The position numbers were made by a program, and so were the translations under genes. 31,020 nucleotides of DNA from Synechococcus sp. MED850 (GTDB lineage: Bacteria > Cyanobacteriota > Cyanobacteriia > PCC-6307 > Cyanobiaceae): positions 1 through 31,020 of the forward strand of contig PAEP01000001.1 in NCBI GenBank assembly GCA_002700765.1. The letters are read 5' to 3'. Below, in pieces: positions 1 through 10,800 of the stretch. Every line of letters begins with the position of its first letter. Position 1 is the first letter of the stretch. Under the pieces are notes generated by a model that was not told where the DNA came from, did not search any database, and saw nothing but the letters and a program-made list of their open reading frames with translations.

Positions 1-798
1 AATGGGGCTGTAAGAGGGCAAAAAGGCCCGGCCACAGCTCTGGCCCAGGGTGAAGAGCTGCTCCCAGCTCAAAGGACGTGCACCCAGTTCGGATGCAATC
101 GCCGCGGCCGGGCCACGGCTGTCCTGACCCTTGTAGAGCGTTCCACTGGAATCCTGGTAGTCGTAGAAAATCCCACCGACACCGCGTGTCTCGTTCCGGT
201 GTTTCAGGAAAAAGTATTCATCGCACCAGGGTTTGAACACCTTGTGCAAATCAGGATTAACAGAATCACAGGCCGATTTGAGGGTGCCGTGGAAATGGCG
301 GGCATCCTCGAGAAAGGGGTAATACGGCGTCAGATCGGCCCCACCCCCAAACCACCAGACCGGTCCTGCTTCGAAATAGCGGTAGTTGAGATGAACGGTG
401 GGAATGAAGGGGTTGCGCGGATGAAGCACCATCGAGGTCCCCGTGGCAAACCAGGGATGCCCTTTGGCTTCAGGACGCTGCTTGAGGATCGATGGAGGCA
501 GCTCCTGACCCTGCACCTCAGAGAAGTTGACGCCACCCTGCTCGAACACCCGTCCTTCGCGCATGACGCGGGAGCGACCGCCTCCGCCCTCCGGGCGCTC
601 CCAACTTTCCTCGTTGAAGCGACCCTCACCATCGAGCGCCTCCAGGCCGGTGCAGATCTCATCCTGGAGTCCCATCACCATTCCACGGGCGCGCTCCCGC
701 GAATCGGCGGGCGGCAGTTCGAGTGCAGGCGATCCAGCCGTTCCACCTGCCGGCTTCCCGGCACGACCGAGAACGCGCTGAAGCAGGGTGAGCACCAT
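1..798 (-). CDS. hemF: Oxygen-dependent coproporphyrinogen III oxidase, 3' end cut off by window
   Basis: HemF oxidatively decarboxylates coproporphyrinogen III to protoporphyrinogen IX in heme and chlorophyll synthesis, using O2. The minus-strand frame is open from the window edge to 798 (266 codons; about 80-90 residues of the usual C-terminus are missing). Family motifs visible in order are [56 protein letters not shown] and [20 protein letters not shown], so the oxygen-dependent family is clear and the radical-SAM HemN type is excluded. I chose ATG at 798 (protein begins [15 protein letters not shown]). A second in-frame ATG at 876 would add 26 residues of low-complexity, family-unlike sequence. 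The gene is divergent from mrp across about 120 bases that must hold both promoters. Confidence 0.95.
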   Translation of the reverse strand, partial: MVLTLLQRVLGRAGKPAGGTAGSPALELPPADSRERARGMVMGLQDEICTGLEALDGEGRFNEESWERPEGGGGRSRVMREGRVFEQGGVNFSEVQGQELPPSILKQRPEAKGHPWFATGTSMVLHPRNPFIPTVHLNYRYFEAGPVWWFGGGADLTPYYPFLEDARHFHGTLKSACDSVNPDLHKVFKPWCDEYFFLKHRNETRGVGGIFYDYQDSSGTLYKGQDSRGPAAAIASELGARPLSWEQLFTLGQSCGRAFLPSYSPI

Positions 799-918
799 GG
801 GGAAAGGGAAACATCCAACCTGAGCACCTAAACAGGTCGGGTGAGACCCCGACAAGACACCGTCAGGCTCTGTCATGGGAGGCCACTCCTAGGATCCGCT
901 TGAAGGTCAGCGCATCAG

Positions 919-1989
919 ATGGTCACGGCGGAGCAAGCGCGCAGCTGTCTTGAGCAGGTGAAGGATGCCGGCAGCGGTCGTTCCGCCGTTGAGCTGGGCT
1001 GGATCACTGCGATCCGCGTGTCCCCTCCGCGGGTTGTTTTTGTTCTGTCGCTACCAGGTTTTGCGCAGAGTCAGCGTGAACGAATCGCCAACGAAGCCAG
1101 ACAGCTTCTGACGGACTTGGACGGAATTAGCGATGTCCAGATCGAATTGGGTCAGCCCGCCAGCCAGGGCGGCATCGGCCAGGCCGGACACGGTCAACCG
1201 GCCGAGCGACAGGCGATCCCCGGGGTGGGACGGGTCATTGCGGTCAGCAGCGGCAAGGGTGGGGTTGGTAAAAGCACCGTTGCGGTGAATCTGGCCTGTG
1301 CGCTGGCACAGCAGGGTTGGAGGGTGGGCCTTCTGGACGCCGACATCTACGGACCAAACGCCCCGACCATGCTCGGCGTCGCTGATCGGACCCCTGAGGT
1401 TCAGGGAAGCGGTGATCAGCAGCGGATCGTTCCGATCGAAAGCTGCGGCATCGGCATGGTCTCCATGGGCCTGCTGATCGATGAGCACCAGCCGGTGATC
1501 TGGAGAGGGCCGATGCTGAACGGCATCATCCGCCAATTTCTGTACCAGACGGAATGGGGCGACCGGGATCTCGTGGTCGTGGATCTTCCACCGGGCACTG
1601 GCGATGCCCAGCTGTCCCTGGCCCAGGCCGTGCCGATGGCCGGCGTGGTGATTGTGACCACTCCCCAACAGGTTTCTTTGCAAGACGCACGACGTGGACT
1701 GGCGATGTTCCGCCAACTGGGCATTCCGGTGCTCGGCGTCGTTGAAAACATGAGTTTCTTTGTGCCGCCAGATCTGCCCGACCGGCGATATGCCCTGTTC
1801 GGCAGTGGTGGGGGCCAGCGGCTCGCCGAGGAGTACGACGTACCGCTGCTGGCGCAGATCCCAATGGAGATGCCTGTCCAGGAGGGCAGCGATGGAGGGC
1901 GTCCGATCGTTCTCAACGATGTGGACTCACGCGTTGCCAAGAGTTTCCAGGCACTGGCAACAGAGGTTCAGACCCTTGTGAAGGATTGA
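919..1989 (+). CDS. mrp: Mrp/ApbC-type P-loop ATPase, iron-sulfur carrier family
   Basis: This is a 356-residue member of the Mrp/NBP35/ApbC family, whose characterised members bind and transfer Fe-S clusters in the cytosol. Residues 1-85 form the MIP18/DUF59-like N-terminal domain. The deviant Walker A (SGKGGVGKST) is at residues 111-120, followed by the DADIYGPN switch motif, and DLPPGTGD is further downstream. Unusually, the family signature MSxFxCPxC reads MSFFVPPD at residues 278-285, so both cluster-binding cysteines are replaced. A role in Fe-S transfer therefore cannot be assumed. My recollection is that other cyanobacterial Mrp proteins look the same. The start ATG at 919 has no strong ribosome-binding site. 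The next gene begins 27 bases downstream on the same strand, so co-transcription with rodA is likely. Confidence 0.92.
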   Translation: MVTAEQARSCLEQVKDAGSGRSAVELGWITAIRVSPPRVVFVLSLPGFAQSQRERIANEARQLLTDLDGISDVQIELGQPASQGGIGQAGHGQPAERQAIPGVGRVIAVSSGKGGVGKSTVAVNLACALAQQGWRVGLLDADIYGPNAPTMLGVADRTPEVQGSGDQQRIVPIESCGIGMVSMGLLIDEHQPVIWRGPMLNGIIRQFLYQTEWGDRDLVVVDLPPGTGDAQLSLAQAVPMAGVVIVTTPQQVSLQDARRGLAMFRQLGIPVLGVVENMSFFVPPDLPDRRYALFGSGGGQRLAEEYDVPLLAQIPMEMPVQEGSDGGRPIVLNDVDSRVAKSFQALATEVQTLVKD

Positions 1990-2016
1990 TCCGATGACGG
2001 CAACAGCCCACCCGCC

Positions 2017-3270
2017 GTGCATGGATTGACCATGTATTCCAGTCGCAGAGGTCGGGCGCGGAAACGGGAGTGGATTCTCTGGGGTGCGCCCCTCGGCATG
2101 GTCGCTGTTGCCGGACTGCTGATCGCCAGCACCCAGAGACAGGCTGATTACGCGGACTGGTACCACCACTGGATCACCGCAGCAGTTGGTGTGGTGATCG
2201 CTTTGGTGATTGAACGTCTGCCGTTACTTCGGCTGAGGCCTTTTCTGGTTCCGATTTACATCCTCACGTTGATCAGCCTTGTGGCGGTCCGCGTGATCGG
2301 CACCACAGCACTCGGAGCACAGCGTTGGATCAGTATCGGGGGCATCAATGTGCAGCCGTCAGAGTTCGCCAAGATCGCGGCGATTCTGTTGGTGGCCGCC
2401 GTGCTGGCGCGTCATCCGGTCGAACGTCCTGTGGATCTGCTGCGTCCACTGGGGGTGATCGCCATCCCGTGGCTTCTCGTCTTCATCCAGCCGGACCTGG
2501 GCACCTCGTTGGTCTTCGGAGCCCTGATGCTGACCATGCTCTATTGGTCGGGAATGCCGATCGAATGGGTCGTGCTGCTGCTCTCTCCCCTCGTAACAGC
2601 TCTGCTCTCGGGGTTGTTCCCATGGGGGCTGGCCGCCTGGATCCCTCTGATGGCTGGTCTGGCATTCCGCTCCCTGCCCTGGAAGCGTTTCGCGGCAGCC
2701 TTGGTGATCGCGATTCATGGCGCCATGGCCATGATTACGCCGTGGCTTTGGATGCATGGCCTGAAGGACTATCAGCGCGACCGGCTGGTGCTCTTTCTCA
2801 ATCCAGCCCAGGATCCGCTTGGCGGTGGTTACCACCTGTTGCAGAGCACGGTCGGCATCGGTTCCGGCGGCCTGTTCGGGACGGGGCTTCTCCAAGGTGA
2901 GCTGACCAAGCTGCGTTTCATTCCGGAACAGCACACCGATTTCATTTTCAGTGCCCTCGGCGAAGAGCTCGGTTTTATCGGTTGCCTCCTCGTGGTTCTC
3001 GGATTCGCACTGTTCATGGGCCGGCTGCTGCAGGTCGCCCGCAATGCCCGCAGCGACTTCGAGGCCCTTGTTGTGATCGGGATTGGCACGATGGTGATGT
3101 TTCAGGTGGTGGTGAACATCTTCATGACCATCGGACTCGGTCCTGTCACCGGAATTCCACTGCCGTTCCTCAGCTACGGGCGCTCAGCAATGGTGGTCAA
3201 TTTCGTTTCGCTCGGCCTTTGCCTGTCTGTGGTTCGACAGAGCAGAGGGCACACCACAACACGGCGGTGA
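2017..3270 (+). CDS. rodA: Rod-shape peptidoglycan polymerase RodA (SEDS family)
   Basis: RodA is a multi-pass inner-membrane glycosyltransferase that polymerises lipid II during side-wall elongation, working with a class B penicillin-binding protein. The protein is about 417 residues, the usual family length, with about ten hydrophobic spans. Family signatures are present: the block around QRWISIGGINVQPSEFAK, the QPDLGTSLVF segment (its Asp is a conserved SEDS residue), FIPEQHTDFIFSALGEELGF, and the terminal block PLPFLSYGRSAMV, where many bacteria have SYGGS. Two starts are possible: GTG at 2017 (MHGLTMYSS) or ATG at 2032 (MYSSRRGRARKRE); the second gives the cleaner N-terminus. The stop overlaps the GTG of the following histidine kinase in a GTGA junction, which suggests translational coupling. 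Confidence 0.93.
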   Translation: MHGLTMYSSRRGRARKREWILWGAPLGMVAVAGLLIASTQRQADYADWYHHWITAAVGVVIALVIERLPLLRLRPFLVPIYILTLISLVAVRVIGTTALGAQRWISIGGINVQPSEFAKIAAILLVAAVLARHPVERPVDLLRPLGVIAIPWLLVFIQPDLGTSLVFGALMLTMLYWSGMPIEWVVLLLSPLVTALLSGLFPWGLAAWIPLMAGLAFRSLPWKRFAAALVIAIHGAMAMITPWLWMHGLKDYQRDRLVLFLNPAQDPLGGGYHLLQSTVGIGSGGLFGTGLLQGELTKLRFIPEQHTDFIFSALGEELGFIGCLLVVLGFALFMGRLLQVARNARSDFEALVVIGIGTMVMFQVVVNIFMTIGLGPVTGIPLPFLSYGRSAMVVNFVSLGLCLSVVRQSRGHTTTRR

Positions 3271-4655
3271 AGGAAACCGGCATCATTTTCGATGAGCTGC
3301 GCCAACGCATGGCAGAGGGCAGCGCTCCGGGCAGCTGTGATGAAACAGGCGTTCGGCGTCTCTGGTGGGCCGCCATGGAGACGCTGCAGCGGGACCTGTT
3401 GACATCCGAGACCAACGCCAAAGGGCTCTGGCTGGCCACTCCACTGCCGGCGCTCTACGAGCCGAAACTGCTGCGTGAGCTGCAGGGATGGGTTTGGGCC
3501 CCAGAGGATCTGGGGCCACTGGCACCGATGACCACGGCTCTTCCGGTCTCCGCAGGCCATCGACCACCCATCCGTCACGACGAGCCCTACCGGAGGCTGT
3601 CTCTCCATGCCGACGACAGCCGCGATCCGCTGTTGATCGTGATCACGCCCGCGCTTCAAGTGGCCCTCGCCCTGCATGGACCGGCCGGCCAGCGACAACT
3701 GCTGATCCGCAGTGATCCGACCACGCTCGGGGACATCCTGGCCTTGGTCGGGCGAGGCCTCCAGGACCAGGCTCCCGCGATGGCCGAACAGCTGCAGGAG
3801 GACCTACGCCTGCTTGGCCCGCTTCACACCGATGAACACTTGCCCCAGCGGTTCTGGCCACGGCTGGCAGAGCGTCTGACGGCAGCGGCGCCGAGCCTCA
3901 CGCTCCAGACAACGACCTCACCCGTTGATTCCAAATCGGAGAGTGGCAGAGCGGAGAGTGGTGAGGAGCTCGGGCTGCTGGAGGCACTGAGTCATGAGGT
4001 GCGGACGCCGCTGGCAACAATCCGAACGCTGATTCGCTCTCTGTTGCGACGACGCGACTTACCCGCAGTGGTGATGAAACGCCTGAGGCAGATCGATGTG
4101 GAATGCAACGAGCAGATCGACCGCTTCGGACTGATCTTCCATGCGGCAGAACTGCAGCGCCAACCGGGTGAAACCACTCTGGCGCGCACGGACCTGGGCT
4201 GGATTCTCCAGTCGCTGGCCACCGGTTGGGCGGATCAACTCGATCGGCGGGGCATCCTTCTGGCCCTGGACCTTGACGACAATCTTCCGGAGGTGTTGAG
4301 CGATCCAGGACGGCTCGAGCCGATGCTCGGTGGATTGATCGATCGCACCAGTCGCGGACTGCCCTCGGGCAGCCAGCTGCTGCTCCTGCTGCGGGCCGCT
4401 GGTGCCCGGCTGAAACTGCAGATCCTGGTGCAGCTGCCCGGCCAGCGGGACACCCCCGAATCGGATCTCAGCCCTGAGGAACCTCAATCGATGGCCCGGG
4501 TTGGTGCCGTTCTCAGCTGGGACCCTGAAACGGGCAGTCTTCAACTCAGTCAGCAGGCAACGCGCCAACTGCTCGCCAGCCTCGGCGGCCATTACCGGCA
4601 ACGTCGGGACAGAAACATCACGGTGTTTTTCCCTGTCGCGTCAGACGCAGGATGA
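3267..4655 (+). CDS. Sensor histidine kinase with degenerate ATP-binding domain
   Basis: The protein is 462 residues, starting at a GTG that overlaps the rodA stop (GTGA). Residues 1 to about 210 have no membrane segment and no domain I can name; a cytosolic sensor region is likely. An H-box follows ([16 protein letters not shown]), with the phospho-acceptor His at about residue 243, then a dimerisation helix pair. The catalytic half is poorly conserved: where the N-box should be (about 350-362) the sequence reads [17 protein letters not shown] without the catalytic Asn residues, and no DxGxG or GxGLGL glycine motifs are visible. It may be a divergent or inactive kinase, or a phosphatase or phosphotransfer protein. 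No response regulator lies next to it. The upstream reading frame continues into rodA, but that extension is a shadow. Confidence 0.75.
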   Translation: MKETGIIFDELRQRMAEGSAPGSCDETGVRRLWWAAMETLQRDLLTSETNAKGLWLATPLPALYEPKLLRELQGWVWAPEDLGPLAPMTTALPVSAGHRPPIRHDEPYRRLSLHADDSRDPLLIVITPALQVALALHGPAGQRQLLIRSDPTTLGDILALVGRGLQDQAPAMAEQLQEDLRLLGPLHTDEHLPQRFWPRLAERLTAAAPSLTLQTTTSPVDSKSESGRAESGEELGLLEALSHEVRTPLATIRTLIRSLLRRRDLPAVVMKRLRQIDVECNEQIDRFGLIFHAAELQRQPGETTLARTDLGWILQSLATGWADQLDRRGILLALDLDDNLPEVLSDPGRLEPMLGGLIDRTSRGLPSGSQLLLLLRAAGARLKLQILVQLPGQRDTPESDLSPEEPQSMARVGAVLSWDPETGSLQLSQQATRQLLASLGGHYRQRRDRNITVFFPVASDAG

Positions 4656-4747
4656 AGGGGTGTGACGGATGTGATCAGCCCCCGGAAAAGGGTCCAACCA
4701 CAGTGCTACTTTCCAGTCGTATCGGCCCGTCTGGAGTCCTGAAGCCC

Positions 4748-5179
4748 ATGACAGCATCGGCGTTGAATGGTCAGCTCCCTCAGTACATCGGCAGCACTGG
4801 TGGACTGCTGAATTCCGCTGAAACCGAGGAGAAGTACGCCATCACCTGGACAAGCGGCACCGCTCAGGCCTTTGAGCTCCCCACCGGTGGCGCGGCGATG
4901 ATGAACCAGGGCGAGAACCTGATGTACTTCGCTCGCAAAGAGCAGTGCCTTGCCTTGGGCACCCAGCTGCGCACCAAGTTCAAGCCCCGCATCGAGGACT
5001 ACAAGATCTATCGGATCTTCCCCGGTGGAGACACGGAGTTCCTCCATCCTGCCGACGGCGTGTTCCCTGAAAAAGTCAACGAAGGGCGCCCGATGGTCGG
5101 TCACAATCCCCGTCGCATCGGCCAGAACACCAACCCAGCCACGATCAAGTTCAGCGGCCGCAACACCTACGACGCTTGA
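4748..5179 (+). CDS. psaD: Photosystem I reaction centre subunit II (PsaD)
   Basis: PsaD is an extrinsic subunit on the cytoplasmic face of photosystem I that docks ferredoxin and stabilises PsaC. The 143-residue protein matches the cyanobacterial length. It begins [19 protein letters not shown] and contains the conserved segments [31 protein letters not shown] and [15 protein letters not shown], ending with the basic tail [20 protein letters not shown] placed the start at 4748. The frame stays open 96 bases further upstream, but that extension has no family resemblance and lies in what should be the promoter. The gap to the upstream kinase is 92 bases and to trpE 58 bases. It is the only photosystem gene in the window and is strongly expressed in cyanobacteria. 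Confidence 0.97.
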   Translation: MTASALNGQLPQYIGSTGGLLNSAETEEKYAITWTSGTAQAFELPTGGAAMMNQGENLMYFARKEQCLALGTQLRTKFKPRIEDYKIYRIFPGGDTEFLHPADGVFPEKVNEGRPMVGHNPRRIGQNTNPATIKFSGRNTYDA

Positions 5180-5237
5180 TCGCCTCACAGATCCATTGCC
5201 GTTTTGAAGGCAACGTTGAGGCTGTCAGGATGCGCCC

Positions 5238-6758
5238 ATGTTCAATCCTGATCGCGCCTCGTTCGGCAACGCCATTGCCAGTGGCGCCAACCTGATTCCA
5301 CTGGCCCAGAGCTGGCCAGCAGATCTCGAAACCCCACTCACCACCTGGATCAAGGTCGGAGCTGGTCACCCCCCGGGTGTCCTGCTCGAATCGATCGAAG
5401 GGGGTGAAACCGTTGGGCGTTGGAGTGTTGTTGCGTGCGATCCGCTCTGGACAGCTTCTGTTCGGGGCGATCTTTTGGTGCGCCGCTGGAGAGATGGTCG
5501 CGAGGACCGGCTGACCGGCAATCCCTTCGAAACGCTTCGGGAGTGCGTTCGTCCTTATCGGTGCAGCCATCTGCCGGGTTTGCCACCCATGGGCCAGCTT
5601 TTCGGAACGTGGGGATACGAATTAATCCGCTGGATCGAACCCACCGTTCCCGTTCACGAAAGGGGGCCAAACGACCCTCCAGACGGGATCTGGATGCTGA
5701 TGGACGCTGTTCTGATCTTCGATCAAGTGAAGCGACTGATCACAGCTGTCGCTTACGCGGACCTCGATGCCGCCGAAAATGCTCAGGCCGCCTGGGACAA
5801 AGCGCTCGCGCGGATCGATTCGCTGCGCCAATGCATGGCATCCCCTTTACCGGCGATCGCTCCACTGCCCTGGTCATCCGTCAGTCGCGATCTGACGGAT
5901 GTTTCGAGCAACCGCAGCCGCGATGAATTCGAAGCGTCCGTGGACCGCGCCCGTGAACACATCGCCGCTGGAGATGTGTTTCAGCTGGTGATCAGCCAGC
6001 GACTGGAGACCCATGTTCCCCAGACCCCACTGGAGCTTTACCGCAGTCTGCGGATCGTCAATCCATCGCCGTACATGGCGTTCTTTGACTTCGGCGACTG
6101 GCAGCTAATCGGATCCAGTCCCGAGGTCATGGTCCATGCGGAACCGGCTGAAGAGGGCATCCGCGCCAGCCTGCGACCGATCGCCGGCACTCGACCGCGC
6201 GGTAAGACCCCAGATGAGGACAGTGCTCTTGAGGCTGAGCTGCTGGCAGACCCGAAGGAACGGGCCGAACACGTGATGCTTGTTGATCTCGGTCGTAATG
6301 ACCTGGGTCGGGTCTGCGAACCGGGGAGTGTCCGGGTGAGGGATCTGATGGTGATCGAGCGTTATTCCCATGTGATGCACATCGTCAGCGACGTCGTGGG
6401 GCGGCTGGCGCCGCAGCGCGATGTCTGGGATCTGCTGATGGCGGCTTTCCCCGCCGGCACGGTGAGTGGTGCCCCCAAAATCAGGGCGATGCAGCTGATT
6501 CATGAGCTGGAGCCCGATGCCCGCGGGCCCTACTCCGGGGTTTATGGCTCCGTGGATCTCGCCGGGGCACTGAACACGGCGATCACGATCCGCACCATGG
6601 TGGTGCAGCCCTCCCCCCAAGGCGGATGCCTCGTCAAGGTTCAGGCCGGTGCGGGTGTGGTCGCCGATTCCAACCCCTCCGCAGAGTTTGAGGAAACCTT
6701 GAACAAGGCGCGAGGCATGCTCACAGCCCTGGCCTGCCTCAACGCTGATCAGCCATGA
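5238..6758 (+). CDS. trpE: Anthranilate synthase component I
   Basis: TrpE converts chorismate to anthranilate, with ammonia supplied by the TrpG glutaminase, as the first committed step of tryptophan synthesis. The protein is 506 residues. The tryptophan feedback element LLES lies at residues 49-52. Catalytic chorismate-binding blocks follow: IGSSPEVMV, RPIAGTRPRGKTPDED, LVDLGRNDLGRV, FPAGTVSGAPKIRAM and QAGAGVVADSNPSAEFEET. These distinguish it from PabB and isochorismate synthases, although TrpE/PabB discrimination from sequence alone is not absolute. A plausible ribosome-binding site (CAGGA) lies upstream of ATG 5238. No trpG is nearby. The last codons overlap the gshA start in an ATGA junction, indicating translational coupling. 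Confidence 0.94.
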   Translation: MFNPDRASFGNAIASGANLIPLAQSWPADLETPLTTWIKVGAGHPPGVLLESIEGGETVGRWSVVACDPLWTASVRGDLLVRRWRDGREDRLTGNPFETLRECVRPYRCSHLPGLPPMGQLFGTWGYELIRWIEPTVPVHERGPNDPPDGIWMLMDAVLIFDQVKRLITAVAYADLDAAENAQAAWDKALARIDSLRQCMASPLPAIAPLPWSSVSRDLTDVSSNRSRDEFEASVDRAREHIAAGDVFQLVISQRLETHVPQTPLELYRSLRIVNPSPYMAFFDFGDWQLIGSSPEVMVHAEPAEEGIRASLRPIAGTRPRGKTPDEDSALEAELLADPKERAEHVMLVDLGRNDLGRVCEPGSVRVRDLMVIERYSHVMHIVSDVVGRLAPQRDVWDLLMAAFPAGTVSGAPKIRAMQLIHELEPDARGPYSGVYGSVDLAGALNTAITIRTMVVQPSPQGGCLVKVQAGAGVVADSNPSAEFEETLNKARGMLTALACLNADQP

Positions 6759-7897
6759 GTGCACCACGTCTGCTCAAAGGATTTGAGGTGGAGCTTTTCA
6801 CCGGTCGTCTCTGCGGTGAAAACGTCGGTGTGGCATCCGAAGCGGCCCGTGATCTTCCAGGTTTCGTCACCGAGCCGGATCGACGCAATCTCGAGTACAT
6901 CACCGAGCCTTTGTCCGACTACGGGCTGCTGAAGGAAGCGCTGCTCACTCCTCGCAGAACACTGAGGACCTGGCTCTCAAGCCGCGGCTTGACTCTGTTA
7001 CCAGGCAGCACACTCAGTCTCGGCGACAGTGAGCGGTTCGAACGATCCGACCCCGGCAACCCGTACCACGCCCTGATCGAAGCGACCTATGGCACCCGGG
7101 TCGTCACCGCCAGTGTCCATATCAATCTGGGGATCACAGACCTTCCACAACTGTTCGCTGCGGTTCGTCTCGTGCGCTGTGAAGCAGCTCTGCTGCTGGC
7201 GCTGAGTGCCAGCTCCCCGTTCCTTGGCGGCCAGAACACCGGTCGCCATTCTCAGCGCTGGCATCAATTCCCACTCACACCGAAGTGTGTGCCGCTCTTC
7301 CGTGACCACCGTCACTACATCGAATGGGTCGAGGAACAACTGCGGATCGGATCAATGCGCAACGAACGGCATCTCTGGACCTCCGTGCGTCCGAATGGCC
7401 CCGAACGCCCTTACAGACTGAACCGGCTCGAACTGCGGATCTGTGATCTGGTGACGGATCCCGCTGAACTGATCGCCATCACGGCTCTGCTCGAGCTGCG
7501 GGTGATGCTCCTGATGCAACAGCCCGAGCAGCTTGATCCGCTCATCGCCAGCAGCCTCTCTGCCGCAGAACTTGTGATGCTCGCTGATGCCAATGATCTC
7601 GCTGCATCCGAGGCAAGTTTGGATGCAACCCTGCATCATTGGAAAGACGCAGCACCGCTGCTCTGTCGCGACTGGATCACAGCACTGATCGAGTCGGTTC
7701 AGCCCCTGGCTGTGGAGATCGGATTGAGCCACCGTCTGAAGCCGCTGATGACCCTCCTCGAAAACGGCAACCAAGCCATGCGCTGGCAGAGCGAGAACGC
7801 TGCCGGGCGCAGCATCGCAGACCTGCTGCACGCCGGTAGCCTGACCATGGAGGAGCAGGAGCTCGCTGATCACAGCTGCAGCGCCGCTTTGGGATGA
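6755..7897 (+). CDS. gshA: Glutamate-cysteine ligase, cyanobacterial type
   Basis: This 380-residue protein matches the cyanobacterial family of glutamate-cysteine ligases, which make gamma-glutamylcysteine, the first step of glutathione synthesis. Recognisable features are the N-terminal block [11 protein letters not shown], the [12 protein letters not shown] segment, and [10 protein letters not shown], a metal/substrate-binding strand typical of the carboxylate-amine/GCS2 ligase fold. [20 protein letters not shown] and ELRICDLV follow. The start ATG overlaps the trpE stop (ATGA) and the stop overlaps the ppc start (ATGA), so the three genes are probably translated from one mRNA. GshB, the second enzyme, is not in the window. 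Glutathione demand is high in oxygenic phototrophs, but the linkage to trpE and ppc has no obvious pathway logic. Confidence 0.88.
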   Translation: MSAPRLLKGFEVELFTGRLCGENVGVASEAARDLPGFVTEPDRRNLEYITEPLSDYGLLKEALLTPRRTLRTWLSSRGLTLLPGSTLSLGDSERFERSDPGNPYHALIEATYGTRVVTASVHINLGITDLPQLFAAVRLVRCEAALLLALSASSPFLGGQNTGRHSQRWHQFPLTPKCVPLFRDHRHYIEWVEEQLRIGSMRNERHLWTSVRPNGPERPYRLNRLELRICDLVTDPAELIAITALLELRVMLLMQQPEQLDPLIASSLSAAELVMLADANDLAASEASLDATLHHWKDAAPLLCRDWITALIESVQPLAVEIGLSHRLKPLMTLLENGNQAMRWQSENAAGRSIADLLHAGSLTMEEQELADHSCSAALG

Positions 7898-10800
7898 TCA
7901 TGGCCAAACCGGAATCCCGCGGAGCGTCAATGCCCCAGCCCACCGCTCAGGCGCTCGAAGGCGAACAGCCCAGGGGCAGCGGCGTTGGCTCAGGCAACGT
8001 CCGACTCCTTCATCAAAGGCTCGAGCTGGTCGAAGACCTGTGGCAGAACGTTCTTCGCAGTGAATGCCCTCCGGAACAATGCGGACGTCTGCTGCGGCTC
8101 AAACAGCTGAGTGATCCGGTCGCTCTTGAGGGTCGGGACGGCCAAAGCAGCAGTGACGCCATCGTCGAGCTCATCCGCGCGATGGATCTGGCCGAGGCAA
8201 TCGCTGCAGCAAGGGCCTTCTCGCTCTATTTCCAGCTCATCAACATCCTCGAACAGCGCATCGAAGAGGACGGCTACCTGGAAAGCCTCGCCCCCTCGCG
8301 CGGGCTGGATCAGGCCAGCGAGCCCTTTGATCCCTTCGCCCCGCCTCTGGCCAGTCAGACCGATCCGGCCACATTTGGGGAGGTGTTCGAGCGACTTAGG
8401 CGGATGAATGTTCCGCCAGCGCAGGTGGAAACCATGCTGCAGGAACTCGACATCCGTCTGGTTTTCACAGCCCACCCAACCGAAATCGTGCGCCACACCG
8501 TGCGTCACAAGCGCCGGCGGGTGGCCAATCTGCTTCAGCGCCTCCAATCGGAAGGCCCGATGAGCCGCCAGGAGGAGGAGGACCTTCGCCACCAGCTTGA
8601 GGAGGAGATCCGTTTGTGGTGGCGCACCGATGAGCTGCACCAGTTCAAACCGACGGTGATCGACGAAGTCGACTCCACGCTGGACTACTTCCAGCAAGTG
8701 CTTTTCGACGCCATGCCGCAGATGCGACGGCGTCTCATTTCAGCCCTGAGCCGTCACTATCCGGATGTGCGCTTTCCCCAGGCAGCCTTCTGCACCTTCG
8801 GGTCCTGGGTGGGGTCTGATCGTGATGGCAATCCCTCCGTCACCCCAGACATCACCTGGCGCACGGCCTGTTATCAGCGCCAACTGATGCTGGAGCGCTA
8901 CATCAGCTCCGTGCAGGGCCTGCGCAATCAGCTGAGCATCTCGATGCAGTGGAGCCAGGTGGCACCGTCTCTGCTGGAATCCCTGGAGATGGATCGGCTC
9001 CGGTTCCCCGATATCTACGAGGAACGTGCCGCCCGCTATCGGCTCCCGCCCCATCGCCCCAAGCTGAGCTACGTGCTGGAGCGATTGCAGCTCACACTGC
9101 TCCGCAACAACCAGCTCGCGGAAGCCGGCTGGCAGACGCCACAGGAAGCGCTCCCGCAGGGACTCGATGGCCTCCAGGTCGGTGAATCACTCCATTACGC
9201 CAGTGTCGACGAACTGCGGAGTGATCTCGAGCTGATCCGCAACAGCCTGGTCAGCACTGAGCTCAGCTGTGAACAACTGGACACGCTTCTGAACCAGGTT
9301 CACATTTTCGGGTTTTCTCTGGCAAGCCTCGACATCCGTCAGGAGAGCACCCGGCACAGCGATGCCATCGACGAACTGAGCCGATATCTGGAGATCCCGA
9401 AGCCCTATGGCGACATGGATGAATCCGAGCGGGTGGACTGGCTGCATCGGGAACTGCAGACCCGTCGTCCGCTGATTCCTCCCAGCGTGTCCTGGTCGGA
9501 TGCCACAGCGGAAACGATGGCGGTGTTCCGGATGGTGCAGCGGCTGCAGCAGGAGTTCGGACAGCGCATCTGCAACTCCTACGTGATCTCGATGAGTCAC
9601 ACCGAGTCCGATCTGCTGGAGGTGCTGCTACTCGCCAAGGAAACCGGTTTGGTGGATCCAACGGCCCATCGGGCCTCTCTGCTGGTGGTGCCTCTGTTCG
9701 AAACGGTTGAGGATTTGCAGCGGGCCCCTGCGGTGATGGAGGAGCTGTTCCAGTCGACGCTTTACCGACAACTGCTTCCTGTCGTGGGTCGTCAGCGTCA
9801 GCCGTTACAGGAGCTGATGCTCGGCTACTCCGACAGCAACAAAGACTCCGGCTTCTTATCCAGCAACTGGGAAATCCATCAGGCCCAGATGGCTCTTCAG
9901 GAACTTGCAAGCCGCCATGGCGTGGCTCTGCGGCTCTTCCACGGGCGCGGCGGTTCCGTCAGCCGAGGGGGTGGTCCGGCCTATCAAGCCATCCTCGCCC
10001 AACCGAGTGGAACACTTCAGGGCCGCATCAAGATCACCGAGCAGGGGGAGGTTCTGGCCTCCAAATACAGCCTGCCGGAACTGGCGCTTTACAACCTCGA
10101 GACCATGACCACGGCTGTGGTCCAGAACAGCCTGGTAACCAACCAGCTGGATGCGACACCGAGCTGGAACCAGCTCATGGGGCGCCTGGCTGGGCGTTCC
10201 AGAGAGCATTACCGCGCTCTGGTTCACGACAATCCCGATCTTGTGGCCTTTTTTCAGCAGGTCACTCCGATCGAGGAGATCAGCAAACTGCAGATCTCAA
10301 GCCGGCCAGCCCGACGCAAATCCGGCGCCAAGGATCTCTCCAGCCTGAGGGCCATCCCATGGGTGTTCGGCTGGACGCAGAGTCGTTTCCTCCTCCCCAG
10401 CTGGTTCGGCGTCGGTACTGCCCTGGCAACGGAAGTGACGAACGATCCAGAACAGCTCGATCTGCTGCGACGGCTGCATCAACGCTGGCCCTTCTTCCGC
10501 ATGCTGATTTCCAAAGTGGAGATGACCCTCTCAAAGGTGGATCTCGACCTCGCCCACCACTACGTCAGCAGTCTCGGTTCACCGACGAACCGTGAGGCGT
10601 TTGAACGGATCTTCCAGACGATCGCTGATGAATACGAGCTCACCCGATCGCTGGTCCTGGACATCACCGGACAACCACGTCTGCTTGGTGCTGATCAGGC
10701 CCTGCAGATGTCCGTCGATCTGCGAAACCGCACGATCGTTCCCCTGGGATTCCTTCAGGTGGCGCTTCTCAAGCGCCTGCGCGATCAGAACCGTCAGCCT

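Noticed and set aside
199..831. Plus-strand open frame of 210 codons
   Set aside because: It is antisense to hemF, whose minus-strand frame carries family motifs; the product resembles nothing.
1994..2029. Tiny ORF (11 codons) between mrp and rodA, considered as a leader peptide
   Set aside because: No ribosome-binding site, attenuator hairpin or codon bias supports translation.
2982..3266. N-terminal extension of the histidine kinase frame into rodA
   Set aside because: The codons overlap conserved rodA sequence in another frame; GTG 3267 with a GTGA junction is the better start.
5196..5213. Small hairpin TTGCC/GGCAA between psaD and trpE, considered as terminator or trp attenuator
   Set aside because: The stem is only 5 bp with an 8-base loop, has no U-run, and there is no leader peptide rich in Trp codons.
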